Of a stretch of DNA of 64,000 nt, positions 53,238 through 61,467 are shown piece after piece. The notes under the pieces are model-generated. The model was not told the origin of the DNA. It did no database searches and saw nothing but the letters and a program-made list of their open reading frames with translations. How positions within the stretch are numbered: position 1 is the first letter of the stretch; every line of letters starts with the position of its first letter. A program made the position numbers and the translations under genes. This stretch comes from Candidatus Gastranaerophilales bacterium (GTDB taxonomy: Bacteria > Cyanobacteriota > Vampirovibrionia > Gastranaerophilales > Gastranaerophilaceae): contig CALUYW010000013.1 of the NCBI GenBank assembly GCA_944325105.1, forward strand, positions 1-64,000. The letters run 5' to 3'.

Positions 53238-53282
53238 CCGCAGCAATGTTGCATTGTCTGCGGCTTTATAATATTATATTTT
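53238..53282 (+). terminator. Terminator-like hairpin between rpsN and rpsH
   Basis: GCCGCAG-CAATG (53238-53249), three-base loop, CATTG-T-CTGCGGC (53253-53265), then an AT-rich tract ending in TTTTTTG. About 12 bp of stem: the strongest hairpin in the ribosomal cluster. Partial termination or attenuation inside the spc cluster is expected. Confidence 0.65.
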
Positions 53283-53310
53283 TTGTCTTAGAAATAAGGC
53301 TTTGTATACA
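53283..53310 (+). promoter_or_regulatory. Candidate internal promoter before rpsH
   Basis: TTGTCT (53283-53288), 16-bp spacer, TATACA (53305-53310), directly after the terminator-like hairpin and about 40 bases before rpsH. It would let rpsH-rplF-rplR be expressed separately. Confidence 0.45.
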
Positions 53311-53351
53311 CTAAACTGCAAGATGTGCTTGCAAGTAGGAAGGAAATTAAA

Positions 53352-53747
53352 ATGACAGTAACTGACCCTATTGCTGATGCTCTAACACGTATCAGAAACG
53401 CAAATCAAGTTAATCACTCAAATGTAACCATCCCCGCTTCAAAATTAAAAGTTGAGTTAATTAAACTTCTTAAAGAAGAAGGCTATATTGAAAATTATGA
53501 ACTCAAAGAAGAAAAAGGTTTTAAAGTAATTGACGTAACTTTAAAATACTTCAACAAAAAACCGGTTATCACAAACCTTAAAAGAGTTTCTACTCCCGGT
53601 TTAAGAACATACTCAAAAGCAAAAAATCTTCCCAGAGTTTTTGATGGTATGGGTATTGCAGTTGTTTCAACAAGCAAAGGCTTAATGACTGATAAAGCAG
53701 CACGCAGCCAAAACTTAGGTGGCGAAGTTCTTTGCTACGTATGGTAG
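53352..53747 (+). CDS. rpsH: 30S ribosomal protein S8
   Basis: 131 residues from MTVTDPIADALTRIRNANQ, ending KGLMTDKAARSQNLGGEVLCYVW, all typical. AGGAAGG lies upstream. S8 is the autorepressor of the spc operon in E. coli. Preceded by its own terminator-promoter gap. Confidence 0.98.
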   Translation: MTVTDPIADALTRIRNANQVNHSNVTIPASKLKVELIKLLKEEGYIENYELKEEKGFKVIDVTLKYFNKKPVITNLKRVSTPGLRTYSKAKNLPRVFDGMGIAVVSTSKGLMTDKAARSQNLGGEVLCYVW

Positions 53748-53825
53748 TTATAAGTTTTTACACAATGGGTTAATTTGCTTATTTTAAGCGAAGCGTTCCC
53801 GCATGAATGCAAAAGGAGAAAAATA

Positions 53826-54365
53826 ATGTCCAGAATAGGAAAATTGCCGGTAGTAATTCCGGATGGTGTCGACGTAAAAGTCGAAAATAATCTTGTAACA
53901 GCTAAAGGCCCCATGGGTACCGAATCTGTACAAATTAGAGACGAGATTGAAGTTAAAGTTGAAGGTAAAGAAATTATCGTTACAAGAAAAAACGATGACA
54001 GAAAATCTCGCTCACTTCATGGTCTATCAAGAACACTTGTTCAAAATGTTGTCACAGGTGTTAAAGATGGATTTACTAAAAAACTTGAAATCCAAGGGGT
54101 AGGTTATAGGGCTCAAATGCAAGGCAACGCTATAAATCTTCAACTTGGTTACTCTCACCCTGTTGTTATTGAACCTCCTGAAGGTATTAAAATTGCAGTT
54201 GAAGCAAACACAAAAATCACCATAACAGGTTCAAACAAGCAAATGGTTGGTGATGTAGCGGCTCAAATTCGCTCTAAACGTCCTCCTGAAGTTTATAAAG
54301 GAAAGGGTGTACGATATGAAGGCGAATACGTAAGAAGAAAAGCCGGTAAAGCTGGTAAAAAATAG
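53826..54365 (+). CDS. rplF: 50S ribosomal protein L6
   Basis: 179 residues from MSRIGKLPVVIPDGV with AAAAGGAG upstream. Diagnostic: LHGLSRTLVQNVVTGVKDGFTKKLEIQGVGYRAQ and RPPEVYKGKGVRYEGEYVRRKAGKAGKK. Normal length. Confidence 0.98.
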   Translation: MSRIGKLPVVIPDGVDVKVENNLVTAKGPMGTESVQIRDEIEVKVEGKEIIVTRKNDDRKSRSLHGLSRTLVQNVVTGVKDGFTKKLEIQGVGYRAQMQGNAINLQLGYSHPVVIEPPEGIKIAVEANTKITITGSNKQMVGDVAAQIRSKRPPEVYKGKGVRYEGEYVRRKAGKAGKK

Positions 54366-54380
54366 TAAGTAAGCCAATAT

Positions 54381-54408
54381 GAACCGAGCCTTATTAGGAT
54401 AGCGGTTC
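54381..54408 (+). promoter_or_regulatory. Hairpin between rplF and rplR
   Basis: GAACCG ... CGGTTC with an inner CCT-TATT-AGG and an asymmetric internal loop (AG against ATAG). It ends just before the rplR ribosome site (GAAAGG). A regulatory or processing element is possible. Confidence 0.35.
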
Positions 54409-54428
54409 TGGTGAAAGGAAAAATAAAA

Positions 54429-54791
54429 ATGATTAAACAAATTAACAGAAAAGAACAAACAAGAAAAAGACATCAAAGAGTAAGACTTAAAATCGAAGGC
54501 ACTCAAGAATACCCGAGATTGGCAGTTTATCGTTCTATTAAACACATCTATGCTCAAATCATTGATGATACAAAAGGTGTTACATTGGTTTCATCTTCAT
54601 CTAAAGTAAAAGAACTAGGTCTTAAACACGGCGGTAATATAGAAGCTGCAAAAGTTGTAGGTGCTGACCTTGCAAAAAAAGCTTTAGACAAAGGTATCAA
54701 AGGCGTGGTGTTTGACAGAGGCGGTTTCTTATTCCACGGAAGAGTAGCAGCACTTGCTGATGCAGCTCGTGAAGTAGGTCTTGAATTTTAA
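54429..54791 (+). CDS. rplR: 50S ribosomal protein L18
   Basis: 120 residues: [42 protein letters not shown] and the closing [26 protein letters not shown]. Binds 5S rRNA. It is the last ribosomal gene; rpsE, rpmD, rplO and secY do not follow. Confidence 0.98.
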   Translation: MIKQINRKEQTRKRHQRVRLKIEGTQEYPRLAVYRSIKHIYAQIIDDTKGVTLVSSSSKVKELGLKHGGNIEAAKVVGADLAKKALDKGIKGVVFDRGGFLFHGRVAALADAAREVGLEF

Positions 54792-54810
54792 TAAAACAAA
54801 AATAATTTTT

Positions 54811-54838
54811 ACCCGCACTTGAGTGCGGGTAATTTTTT
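54811..54838 (+). terminator. Intrinsic terminator of the ribosomal protein cluster
   Basis: ACCCGCAC - TTGA - GTGCGGGT followed by AATTTTTTG; a perfect 8-bp GC-rich stem 19 bases after the rplR stop. Confirms that the cluster truly ends here. Confidence 0.93.
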
Positions 54839-54846
54839 GTCAAAAG

Positions 54847-54875
54847 TTGCATATTTATTAATTTCTATATAAAAT
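54847..54875 (+). promoter_or_regulatory. Promoter of the PBP gene (leaderless type)
   Basis: TTGCAT (54847-54852), 17-bp spacer, TAAAAT (54870-54875), then six bases (ATTCTC) to the ATG at 54882. No Shine-Dalgarno. Confidence 0.62.
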
Positions 54876-54881
54876 ATTCTC

Positions 54882-56993
54882 ATGGCTAGAAATATTAGGA
54901 AAAAACAAACAAAAAGAGGGGTTAAGAAGAGAAACTTTTTTCTCTATTTTTGCATGATGGTGTTCTCTGCTTTTCTTGCAGCAGTTGCAGCATTTAATCT
55001 TTATTTGGCGTCTTTGCCCCCTATATCAAACTTTGACGATATTAAACCAAACCCTGTTACAAGTATCTACTCTCTTGACGGTGAGGTAATAAAGACTTTT
55101 ACGGTATTTAGATTTGAAAAGGTTTCGATAGATGAAATCCCTGCAAAGCTTAAAAACGCCGTTATTGCAACGGAGGATAAAAATTTCTATAAGCACAGAG
55201 GTTTTGACACACTTGGTCTTGTGCGCTCTGTTTTTGCAAACATAAAGGCAGGTTCTTTGAAGCAGGGTGCAAGTACGATTACTCAACAGTTGGCAAGGAT
55301 TTTGTTCTTGTCTAATGAGAGAACTTTTGACAGGAAAATAAAAGAGTTAATAATCGCTCACAGGATTGAAAAAACAATCTCTAAAAATGAAATACTTGAG
55401 TTGTATCTGAATTCTGTTTATTTAGGCTCTGGCACATACGGTGTTCAAAGTGCTTCAAAAACTTACTTTGATAAGGAATTAAGCGAACTGACTCTTGCTG
55501 AGGCTGCTCTTATTGCAGGTTTGCCTCAGGCACCCAGCGTTTATTCGCCTTTCCAAAATCCTGATGCTGCAATGAATAGGCGCAATCAAGTACTAAAGAG
55601 AATGTATAAAACAGGCTACATTACAAAAGATGAATATAAAGCCGCGCTTGATGAAGAGCTGCACCTGAGCAAAAAACCCAGGCTGTATTCCTTTAACAAA
55701 GCTCCTTATTTTATAGATTTAGTCTTAAATGAGCTTGAAAAACTTGGTTTTGAAGAGCAGGAAATTTCTCAAGGTGGTTTAAAAATTTATACAACTCTTG
55801 ATTTAAAATCTCAAAACGCAGCACAAGATGCTATTGTAAACGACCTTAATGCTTACGGCTTAAGGTCTAAAAAAACTCAAATGGCTTTATTTTCTTTTTC
55901 GCCCACGACTGGTAGAATTTATGCTTACGTTGGCGGTAAAAACTATGAAGAAAGTCAGTACGACAGAATTACAAACGCAATAAGACCTCCGGGCTCTGCT
56001 TTTAAGCCTTTTGTTTATACGGCTGCTTTGCAGCAGGGTGTTGGAGTGGATGATATTATTGATGATTCCCCTATTTCATTTAAAAACTGGTCACCAAGAA
56101 ACTACGGTAATAAATACAGGGGCAAAATGCCCATCTGGAAAGCACTTGCTATTTCATCAAACGTGGCTGCAGTCAGGCTCATAAAAAAAACGGGCGCTGA
56201 TGCAGTTATTGCAACTGCAAGAGAAATGGGCATAACAACACCTTTACAAAATGACCTTACTATTGCTCTTGGCTCAAACGGCGTAAAGCTTTACGATATG
56301 GTTGTAGCATACGGTGCTTTTGCAAACGGCGGGTTTAGAGTTCGCCCTTATGCGGTCGAAAGAGTTGAGAACTCTCGCGGTGTTGTAATCTATGAAAATT
56401 CGGGGCCAAAAATCGTTAAAGTTATAAGTTTTGATACCGCTGCAGGTATGACCTATATGCTAAGAAAAGTAGTCGAAGCCGGCACGGGTCGTGCAGCAAA
56501 TATTTCCAAGGCAACAGCCGGTAAAACGGGTACAACAGATGATTATAGAGATGCTTGGTTTGTAGGTTATACCCCTGATATTGTAACAGGTGTTTGGCTG
56601 GGAAATGACGATAACTCAAAGCTTCCCGGTATAACAGGAGGAGGCTTGCCTGCTAAAGTTTGGGCAGATTATATGAGGGTTGCAATAACAAATTTTGCGG
56701 ATTCTGTTTTTGATTATCCTAAGTTAAACGGTTCTGAAGAGTCAAAGCCAAAAGAGATAACAGATACTGAAGAAAATCAAAAAGATGACGAAGAGTTGCT
56801 GGAGGGCTTTGATACAGATGAACAAAGTACTCAAGTTCAAAATCAAAATACCCCTAATACACCTGCAACAGAAGCGCCAAAGAGTGAAGAGAAGGCTGAG
56901 ATTCAAAAGCCAAAAAGACCTTTTAGTACTAACGAGCCCCCTGTGCCACAAAGTGCTCCACTCCCTCAGGCGGCACCACTGCCGGGTGCTTAA
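54882..56993 (+). CDS. Class A penicillin-binding protein (PBP1A type)
   Basis: 703 residues. A basic cytoplasmic tail and one membrane helix (about 20-43) precede the GT51 glycosyltransferase (ATEDKNFYKHRG at 96-107 with the catalytic Glu; GASTITQQLARI). The transpeptidase domain has S372-x-x-K375 (GSAFK), S-S-N at 425-427 and K-T-G-T at 548-551. It polymerises and cross-links peptidoglycan. The C-terminal 90 residues are low-complexity, Glu/Gln/Pro-rich. Overlaps bioD tail to tail by four bases. Confidence 0.96.
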   Translation: MARNIRKKQTKRGVKKRNFFLYFCMMVFSAFLAAVAAFNLYLASLPPISNFDDIKPNPVTSIYSLDGEVIKTFTVFRFEKVSIDEIPAKLKNAVIATEDKNFYKHRGFDTLGLVRSVFANIKAGSLKQGASTITQQLARILFLSNERTFDRKIKELIIAHRIEKTISKNEILELYLNSVYLGSGTYGVQSASKTYFDKELSELTLAEAALIAGLPQAPSVYSPFQNPDAAMNRRNQVLKRMYKTGYITKDEYKAALDEELHLSKKPRLYSFNKAPYFIDLVLNELEKLGFEEQEISQGGLKIYTTLDLKSQNAAQDAIVNDLNAYGLRSKKTQMALFSFSPTTGRIYAYVGGKNYEESQYDRITNAIRPPGSAFKPFVYTAALQQGVGVDDIIDDSPISFKNWSPRNYGNKYRGKMPIWKALAISSNVAAVRLIKKTGADAVIATAREMGITTPLQNDLTIALGSNGVKLYDMVVAYGAFANGGFRVRPYAVERVENSRGVVIYENSGPKIVKVISFDTAAGMTYMLRKVVEAGTGRAANISKATAGKTGTTDDYRDAWFVGYTPDIVTGVWLGNDDNSKLPGITGGGLPAKVWADYMRVAITNFADSVFDYPKLNGSEESKPKEITDTEENQKDDEELLEGFDTDEQSTQVQNQNTPNTPATEAPKSEEKAEIQKPKRPFSTNEPPVPQSAPLPQAAPLPGA

Positions 56994-57628
56994 GATAAAA
57001 TTGAAGCAAGTTTTGTAAAGTCTGTTTGTCCTTGGTATATGATATCAAGGACTTTTATATCGCAAAAACTTTCAATCATCTCTTTTGCTCTTAAAATTAC
57101 AGGGTCTTTTGTTTGATTAGGATAATTGGAAATAACTATACCTATAATTTCTACACCCTTGTTTTTCAGGCATTCAATACTCATCAAAGTGTGGTTAATT
57201 GTTCCTAAGTTTGGCCTTGCAACTAAAAGTGTCGGCAGATTGAGGTATTTAATTACATCAATCATAAGCACATCTTTTTTTGTCGGCACATAAAGCCCGC
57301 CTGAACCCTCAACCATTGTTATATCGGAGTTTTTGGACAATTCTAAGTAATCTTTTTTTACAACTTCAAGGTCATATTCAACTCCGTCAATTTCAGAACT
57401 TATTAAAGGAGTAGCGGGAGTTTTTGTAATATAAGTGCTTTTTGTAATGACATCTTCTGAAGTCTTTTTTACCTGAAGTGCGTCAGAGTCAATGTTTTCT
57501 TCAATGCCGCTTTGAAAAGGTTTTAGATAAGACACTTTTTTGCCGTTTTTTACAAATGTCTTTGCAAGATATCTGCAAACGTAACTTTTGCCGACATCTG
57601 TGTCAGTTCCCGCTACAAAGAAATTCAT
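56990..57628 (-). CDS. bioD: Dethiobiotin synthetase
   Basis: 212 residues. P-loop FVAGTDTDVGKSYVCRYL, KPFQSGIE and VEGSGGLYVP are diagnostic. Forms dethiobiotin from DAPA, CO2 and ATP, the step before BioB. Its start overlaps the end of the secretion-ATPase-like gene by four bases, so it is the last gene of the histidine kinase operon, a surprising context. Confidence 0.95.
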   Translation of the reverse strand: MNFFVAGTDTDVGKSYVCRYLAKTFVKNGKKVSYLKPFQSGIEENIDSDALQVKKTSEDVITKSTYITKTPATPLISSEIDGVEYDLEVVKKDYLELSKNSDITMVEGSGGLYVPTKKDVLMIDVIKYLNLPTLLVARPNLGTINHTLMSIECLKNKGVEIIGIVISNYPNQTKDPVILRAKEMIESFCDIKVLDIIYQGQTDFTKLASILS

Positions 57629-59016
57629 ACCAGATATTTCTCCAATTCTTCTTTATCAAAAAATTCAATACTGTCTTTGTTATGTATAAAAATAAGGCAT
57701 GATATAACCGATTTAAACATGGAAAATTCGCTAAATTCAAATTTTCTTCTTAAATCTCCCATATTATCTGCCAGAAATTCAGTAATAAGAGTTTTGTTTT
57801 TAAGAGTTAGTGATGTGAAAAAGTCCAGCCCCTCTTTTGTTGAAATACCTTCAAAGTATATGATATCAGGGCTTTGAAACTCAATAAATCTCATTGCTTT
57901 ATCAAGGTTAAAACCGATGTTTTCATTAAGCTCGCACTGTGATACGTTGCTTAGTTTGTATTTAGCGATTGATTCAAGTGACATAACAGTTTTGTTTTTT
58001 GGTATTATGCCTGATGATAAAATCGAATAAATAAGGTGTGTTTTACCGCTCAGTGATGAGCCGCAGATTAGCACAACCCCCGGTTTATTGAGGTTTTCAC
58101 TGAGTATATTTATTTTATCGGGAGATATGCCAAGTTCTGTGAGTTTTTTTGGCGGGTGATAAATTTTAAGAGAAATTCTCTCGCCGTTAATTGTCGGAAA
58201 CGCAGAAATGCTCGCGGTTAGTTCACAGTTGTCAACATTAAAATTAAGTTTGCCAAGCTGCGGTATTTCATACACATTTGGGTCAAGCCCGCAGAGAGTT
58301 TTTAAAATTTGTATAAAAGGATTTATTAAAAGCTCAGGGATTGAACCTGTTAAATACACTTCTTGAGGTTTTTTGAAAAATACACTTAAACCCTCTTGAG
58401 TTGATTCAAAGTAGAGCTCATGCACCCCTTGAATAATAGCGTGTTTTAAAATCGCCCTAAATAATGACCTTATGTGCTCTTCGCTTATATCTTCACTGTG
58501 CAGTTCGTCTTGCCAGTGGAAATTTTTGTTTTTTTCAAGGTTAATATCTTGAACTTTACCTTTTGTTTCATAGTATTCGTTAATCTTTTTTAGAATACTT
58601 TTTTCGCTTGAAATAATAGGGTCAATATTTTTGCCTGTTCTTTCAATTATTTTATCTATTGCAAACAAATCAAGAGGGTCTGCCATAGCAACAGAGAGCG
58701 TATCTTCGATTAGAAAAAGAGGAAGAATTTTATAGCTCATTGCCTCTTGATAGCTGATAAGATTTAAACATTTTTTATCTATTTCGTAATCTTCAAGATT
58801 AACTGATGGTATATGAAGTTTTTCTTGAAGAAATTCAAGAAGCTTTTCTTCACTGATAAGAGAAGAAGAAATTAAAACCTGACCTATGTTTGTATTTTGA
58901 GCATTAGCCATCTCGCTTGCTTTTTCAAGGTCTTCAAAAGTTACAAGATTATCTCTTACAAGGTCGTATTTAAGTTTATCAATTGTTTTATTATCTACTT
59001 TTGTATCGGAATACAT
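57625..59016 (-). CDS. Divergent GspE/PilB-like ATPase with MshEN-type N-domain
   Basis: 463 residues. The N-terminal ~150 (NIGQVLISSSLISEEKLLEFLQEK, ILPLFLIEDTLSVAMADPLD) matches the MshEN/T2SSE_N domain of PilB-type ATPases, but the c-di-GMP motif R-L-G-x-x-L-x-x-x-G is changed (N-I-G, S-S-S). AFPTINGERISLKIY (272-286) aligns with the conserved TLPTxxGERxxLRIL, and Walker A is GSSLSGKT (319-326). The Walker B G-E-I-R-D is replaced by YFEGISTKEG, the His box by LITEFLADN, and the four-Cys C-module is missing. Probably not a working pilus motor. Shares one base with the response regulator upstream. Confidence 0.78.
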   Translation of the reverse strand: MYSDTKVDNKTIDKLKYDLVRDNLVTFEDLEKASEMANAQNTNIGQVLISSSLISEEKLLEFLQEKLHIPSVNLEDYEIDKKCLNLISYQEAMSYKILPLFLIEDTLSVAMADPLDLFAIDKIIERTGKNIDPIISSEKSILKKINEYYETKGKVQDINLEKNKNFHWQDELHSEDISEEHIRSLFRAILKHAIIQGVHELYFESTQEGLSVFFKKPQEVYLTGSIPELLINPFIQILKTLCGLDPNVYEIPQLGKLNFNVDNCELTASISAFPTINGERISLKIYHPPKKLTELGISPDKINILSENLNKPGVVLICGSSLSGKTHLIYSILSSGIIPKNKTVMSLESIAKYKLSNVSQCELNENIGFNLDKAMRFIEFQSPDIIYFEGISTKEGLDFFTSLTLKNKTLITEFLADNMGDLRRKFEFSEFSMFKSVISCLIFIHNKDSIEFFDKEELEKYLV

Positions 59017-59378
59017 TATTTTATATACCTGTTAATTGCTTCAACTATGTCATTAAACTCAAAGGGTTTTGTAATATATTCATCTGCCCCTGTTTCTTCG
59101 CCGATTTCTTTGTCTTCTTCCTGACTTCTTGCAGTTACCATAATTATCGGGATATTTTTGTACTTGCTGTCATATTTCAAAAGACGACAGATTTTGTACC
59201 CGTTAATTTTTGGCATCATAACATCAAGAATGATTAAATCGGGAGAACATTCTTTTGCAAGTTTTAGACCCTCTTCGCCATCATAAGCGCAAATACACTC
59301 AAAACCTTTTGCTTTTAGCATAAAAGCAAGGGTTTCTACAATATCTCTTTCATCATCAACTATTAAAATCTTTTTCAT
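59016..59378 (-). CDS. Single-domain response regulator (CheY-like)
   Basis: 120 residues, receiver domain only: acidic pair in LIVDDERD, phospho-Asp in LIILDVMMPKINGY, Thr in MVTAR, Lys in ITKPFEF. No output domain, so it must act by protein contact; the overlapping ATPase-like protein downstream is the obvious candidate. Shine-Dalgarno AAGGAAG. Cognate kinase 21 bases upstream. Confidence 0.95.
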   Translation of the reverse strand: MKKILIVDDERDIVETLAFMLKAKGFECICAYDGEEGLKLAKECSPDLIILDVMMPKINGYKICRLLKYDSKYKNIPIIMVTARSQEEDKEIGEETGADEYITKPFEFNDIVEAINRYIK

Positions 59379-59399
59379 TTTACTTCCTTTTAGGTGTGG

Positions 59400-61421
59400 C
59401 TATAAATCTATCTTGTTTAAAATTTTTAAAAGCTCTTTACCGTCTTGATTTGAAGATGCCTTTTTTAATACTATAGCACATTTTTCCCACTCGGGCTTTT
59501 GTGATTCTTGTATTATTGATTTTTGCATAAAATCAAGAGCGCTTTGCGACGTGTCGGGTAAAAGTACAAAATAATCGTTGTCTTTTTTGTATTCTTTAGA
59601 TTTTTTTGTGAGTTTAATAAGTTTTTGCTCGCAAATATGCACAATAAAACCGCAAGAGGGGTTTTCTTTTATGTGTAAAATCGCTGTTTCTTCGCTACTT
59701 GACAGAGCATGGTTAATATCCATGATAAATATTTTTTTATCATCCAAAACGGGAATAAAGAAGGAGAAATCAGAGCCTTTATTTTCTTCGCTTATAACGC
59801 TTATTGCTCCAAGATGCGCATCAAGAAGCTCTTTTGTAATAGAAAGTCCGAGCCCTACCCCGCCTATGTTTCTTGTAAGGGAGTTTTCAATTTGCGAGAA
59901 TTTTTCAAATATTTTTGGAATATTTTCTTTTTTAATACCTATACCTGTATCGATAACTGAAATTTTTATATATTTGCCTTGAATTTTTTGTATGGGAGAA
60001 ATAAGATTTTCTGTATCAATTTCACCCTCTTCAACTGTTTTTGCAATTATTTTTATGCTGCCGTCTTTTGGTGTAAACTTAAGCGCATTTGAAACAAGGT
60101 TTGATATAATCTGCTCAATCCTGTGAGTATCTGCATAGACATCAGGTAGATTATTTTTAATTTCAAGAGATACGTTGATGTTTTTTTCCCCCGATACTTG
60201 CTCAAAAGTTTTTTGAATAAGTTCAAGTGATGGAGTAAGATTTGTAATTTTATATTTAAAATCAAGCTTGCCTGTTTGAACTCTTGATAAGTCAAGCAAG
60301 TCCTCAATAATGCCCGATAGTCTTGAGACATTTCTTTTTGCCATGTTAATAAAGTTTCTGGCATCTTGCGATATTTCGCCTGTTTGACCGCTTAAAACTA
60401 TCTCAAGCGAGTTGTTAATAGGGGTAAGCGGAGTTCTAAGTTCATGAGATACTATAGATACAAAATCAGACTTTAGTCTTTCAAGTTTTTCAAGTTTTAT
60501 GTTGGTGTTCTTAATTTCTTCATATAATGTCGCACTCCTTAGCGGCAGTGCTACCTGATGAACTATGGATTGAAAACATGTGACATCTTCTTTTGTAAAA
60601 GGGGTGCTTCTAAAAAGTTCAATTACTCCAAAGAAGTGCTCACCTACTTTTATCGGAGCAAAAAGACTATCGTAGTTTAAAATTCTTAAATCAAAAATAT
60701 TTTGAATATGAGAGGGTTTTACATTTTGAATAATTTCCATGCCTTCAAGATTTATATTGTATGGCAGAGGCTGATTTTCAAAAAGATTTTTATACTCAAG
60801 CCCCACTCTTAGAGCCAGAGCTTTTTTAAGGCTTTCCGTAGGTTCATAAAGCGAATTAATATAGAACTTGCTTTCTCCCTCCATGCCAAAAACAAGCGCT
60901 GATGAGATATCAAAGCTTAGAGTTTTTTCAAGAGATTCAAGCATGATGTTATAGAGTTTGTTTTTATCAAGAGTGCCTGCAAACTGGGAGCTTGTGTTGT
61001 AGAGCACATTTAGTTGATACAAGCTTCTTGCAAGTTCCCTGTTGTTTTCATTTAGCTGCTCAAGAGATTTTTTTATTTTTATGTGTGAATTAATAGTGTG
61101 AATTAAAATGTTTTTACATACAGGAGTTGTTACAAAGCCGTCGGCAAAGTTTAGAAAATCAATATCTTTGCCTTTTTCAAGCAAGAGCAACACTTGTGTG
61201 TTTTGCTGAATTGTTTTTGATTTTATTTGCTTGGTTAAAATCTCACAGTCATTATATTTTGTATCAATCAGAACTATATCAGGATTATAAAGCTCAATCT
61301 GAGAAAGTATGTTCTCAGGTGTTTTTTCGCTTAAGATACACTCGCTCTCAGAGTTTGTAAGAGTGTATATTATATCTTTGCTAAATTCCGATAATTCTGA
61401 TATGAGTAAAATTTTAGACAT
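59400..61421 (-). CDS. Soluble sensor histidine kinase (receiver-like, GAF, HisKA, HATPase)
   Basis: 673 residues, no membrane segment. N-terminal 1-115 is receiver-like with Asp53 (IVLIDT) but no acidic pair and no conserved Lys (TTPV), so likely a pseudoreceiver. A GAF-type sensor spans about 145-295. HisKA has the phospho-His326 (VSHELRTP); HATPase_c has N445 (NLVSNALKFTP), DTGIG at 491-495 and GVGLGLSI. The last ~110 residues form an unrecognised extra domain. It heads the kinase-regulator-ATPase-bioD operon and its ATG follows TAAAAT plus six bases. Confidence 0.93.
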   Translation of the reverse strand: MSKILLISELSEFSKDIIYTLTNSESECILSEKTPENILSQIELYNPDIVLIDTKYNDCEILTKQIKSKTIQQNTQVLLLLEKGKDIDFLNFADGFVTTPVCKNILIHTINSHIKIKKSLEQLNENNRELARSLYQLNVLYNTSSQFAGTLDKNKLYNIMLESLEKTLSFDISSALVFGMEGESKFYINSLYEPTESLKKALALRVGLEYKNLFENQPLPYNINLEGMEIIQNVKPSHIQNIFDLRILNYDSLFAPIKVGEHFFGVIELFRSTPFTKEDVTCFQSIVHQVALPLRSATLYEEIKNTNIKLEKLERLKSDFVSIVSHELRTPLTPINNSLEIVLSGQTGEISQDARNFINMAKRNVSRLSGIIEDLLDLSRVQTGKLDFKYKITNLTPSLELIQKTFEQVSGEKNINVSLEIKNNLPDVYADTHRIEQIISNLVSNALKFTPKDGSIKIIAKTVEEGEIDTENLISPIQKIQGKYIKISVIDTGIGIKKENIPKIFEKFSQIENSLTRNIGGVGLGLSITKELLDAHLGAISVISEENKGSDFSFFIPVLDDKKIFIMDINHALSSSEETAILHIKENPSCGFIVHICEQKLIKLTKKSKEYKKDNDYFVLLPDTSQSALDFMQKSIIQESQKPEWEKCAIVLKKASSNQDGKELLKILNKIDL

Positions 61422-61427
61422 AGTGAA

Positions 61428-61433
61428 ATTTTA
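61428..61433 (-). promoter_or_regulatory. -10 box of the histidine kinase operon (leaderless type)
   Basis: TAAAAT on the minus strand followed by TTCACT and the ATG at 61421. A CTGGCA lies 18 bp upstream as a possible -35 (four of six). Confidence 0.45.
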
Positions 61434-61467
61434 GCAAAATAAGCTTTTTTATGCCAGTTTTTAACAA

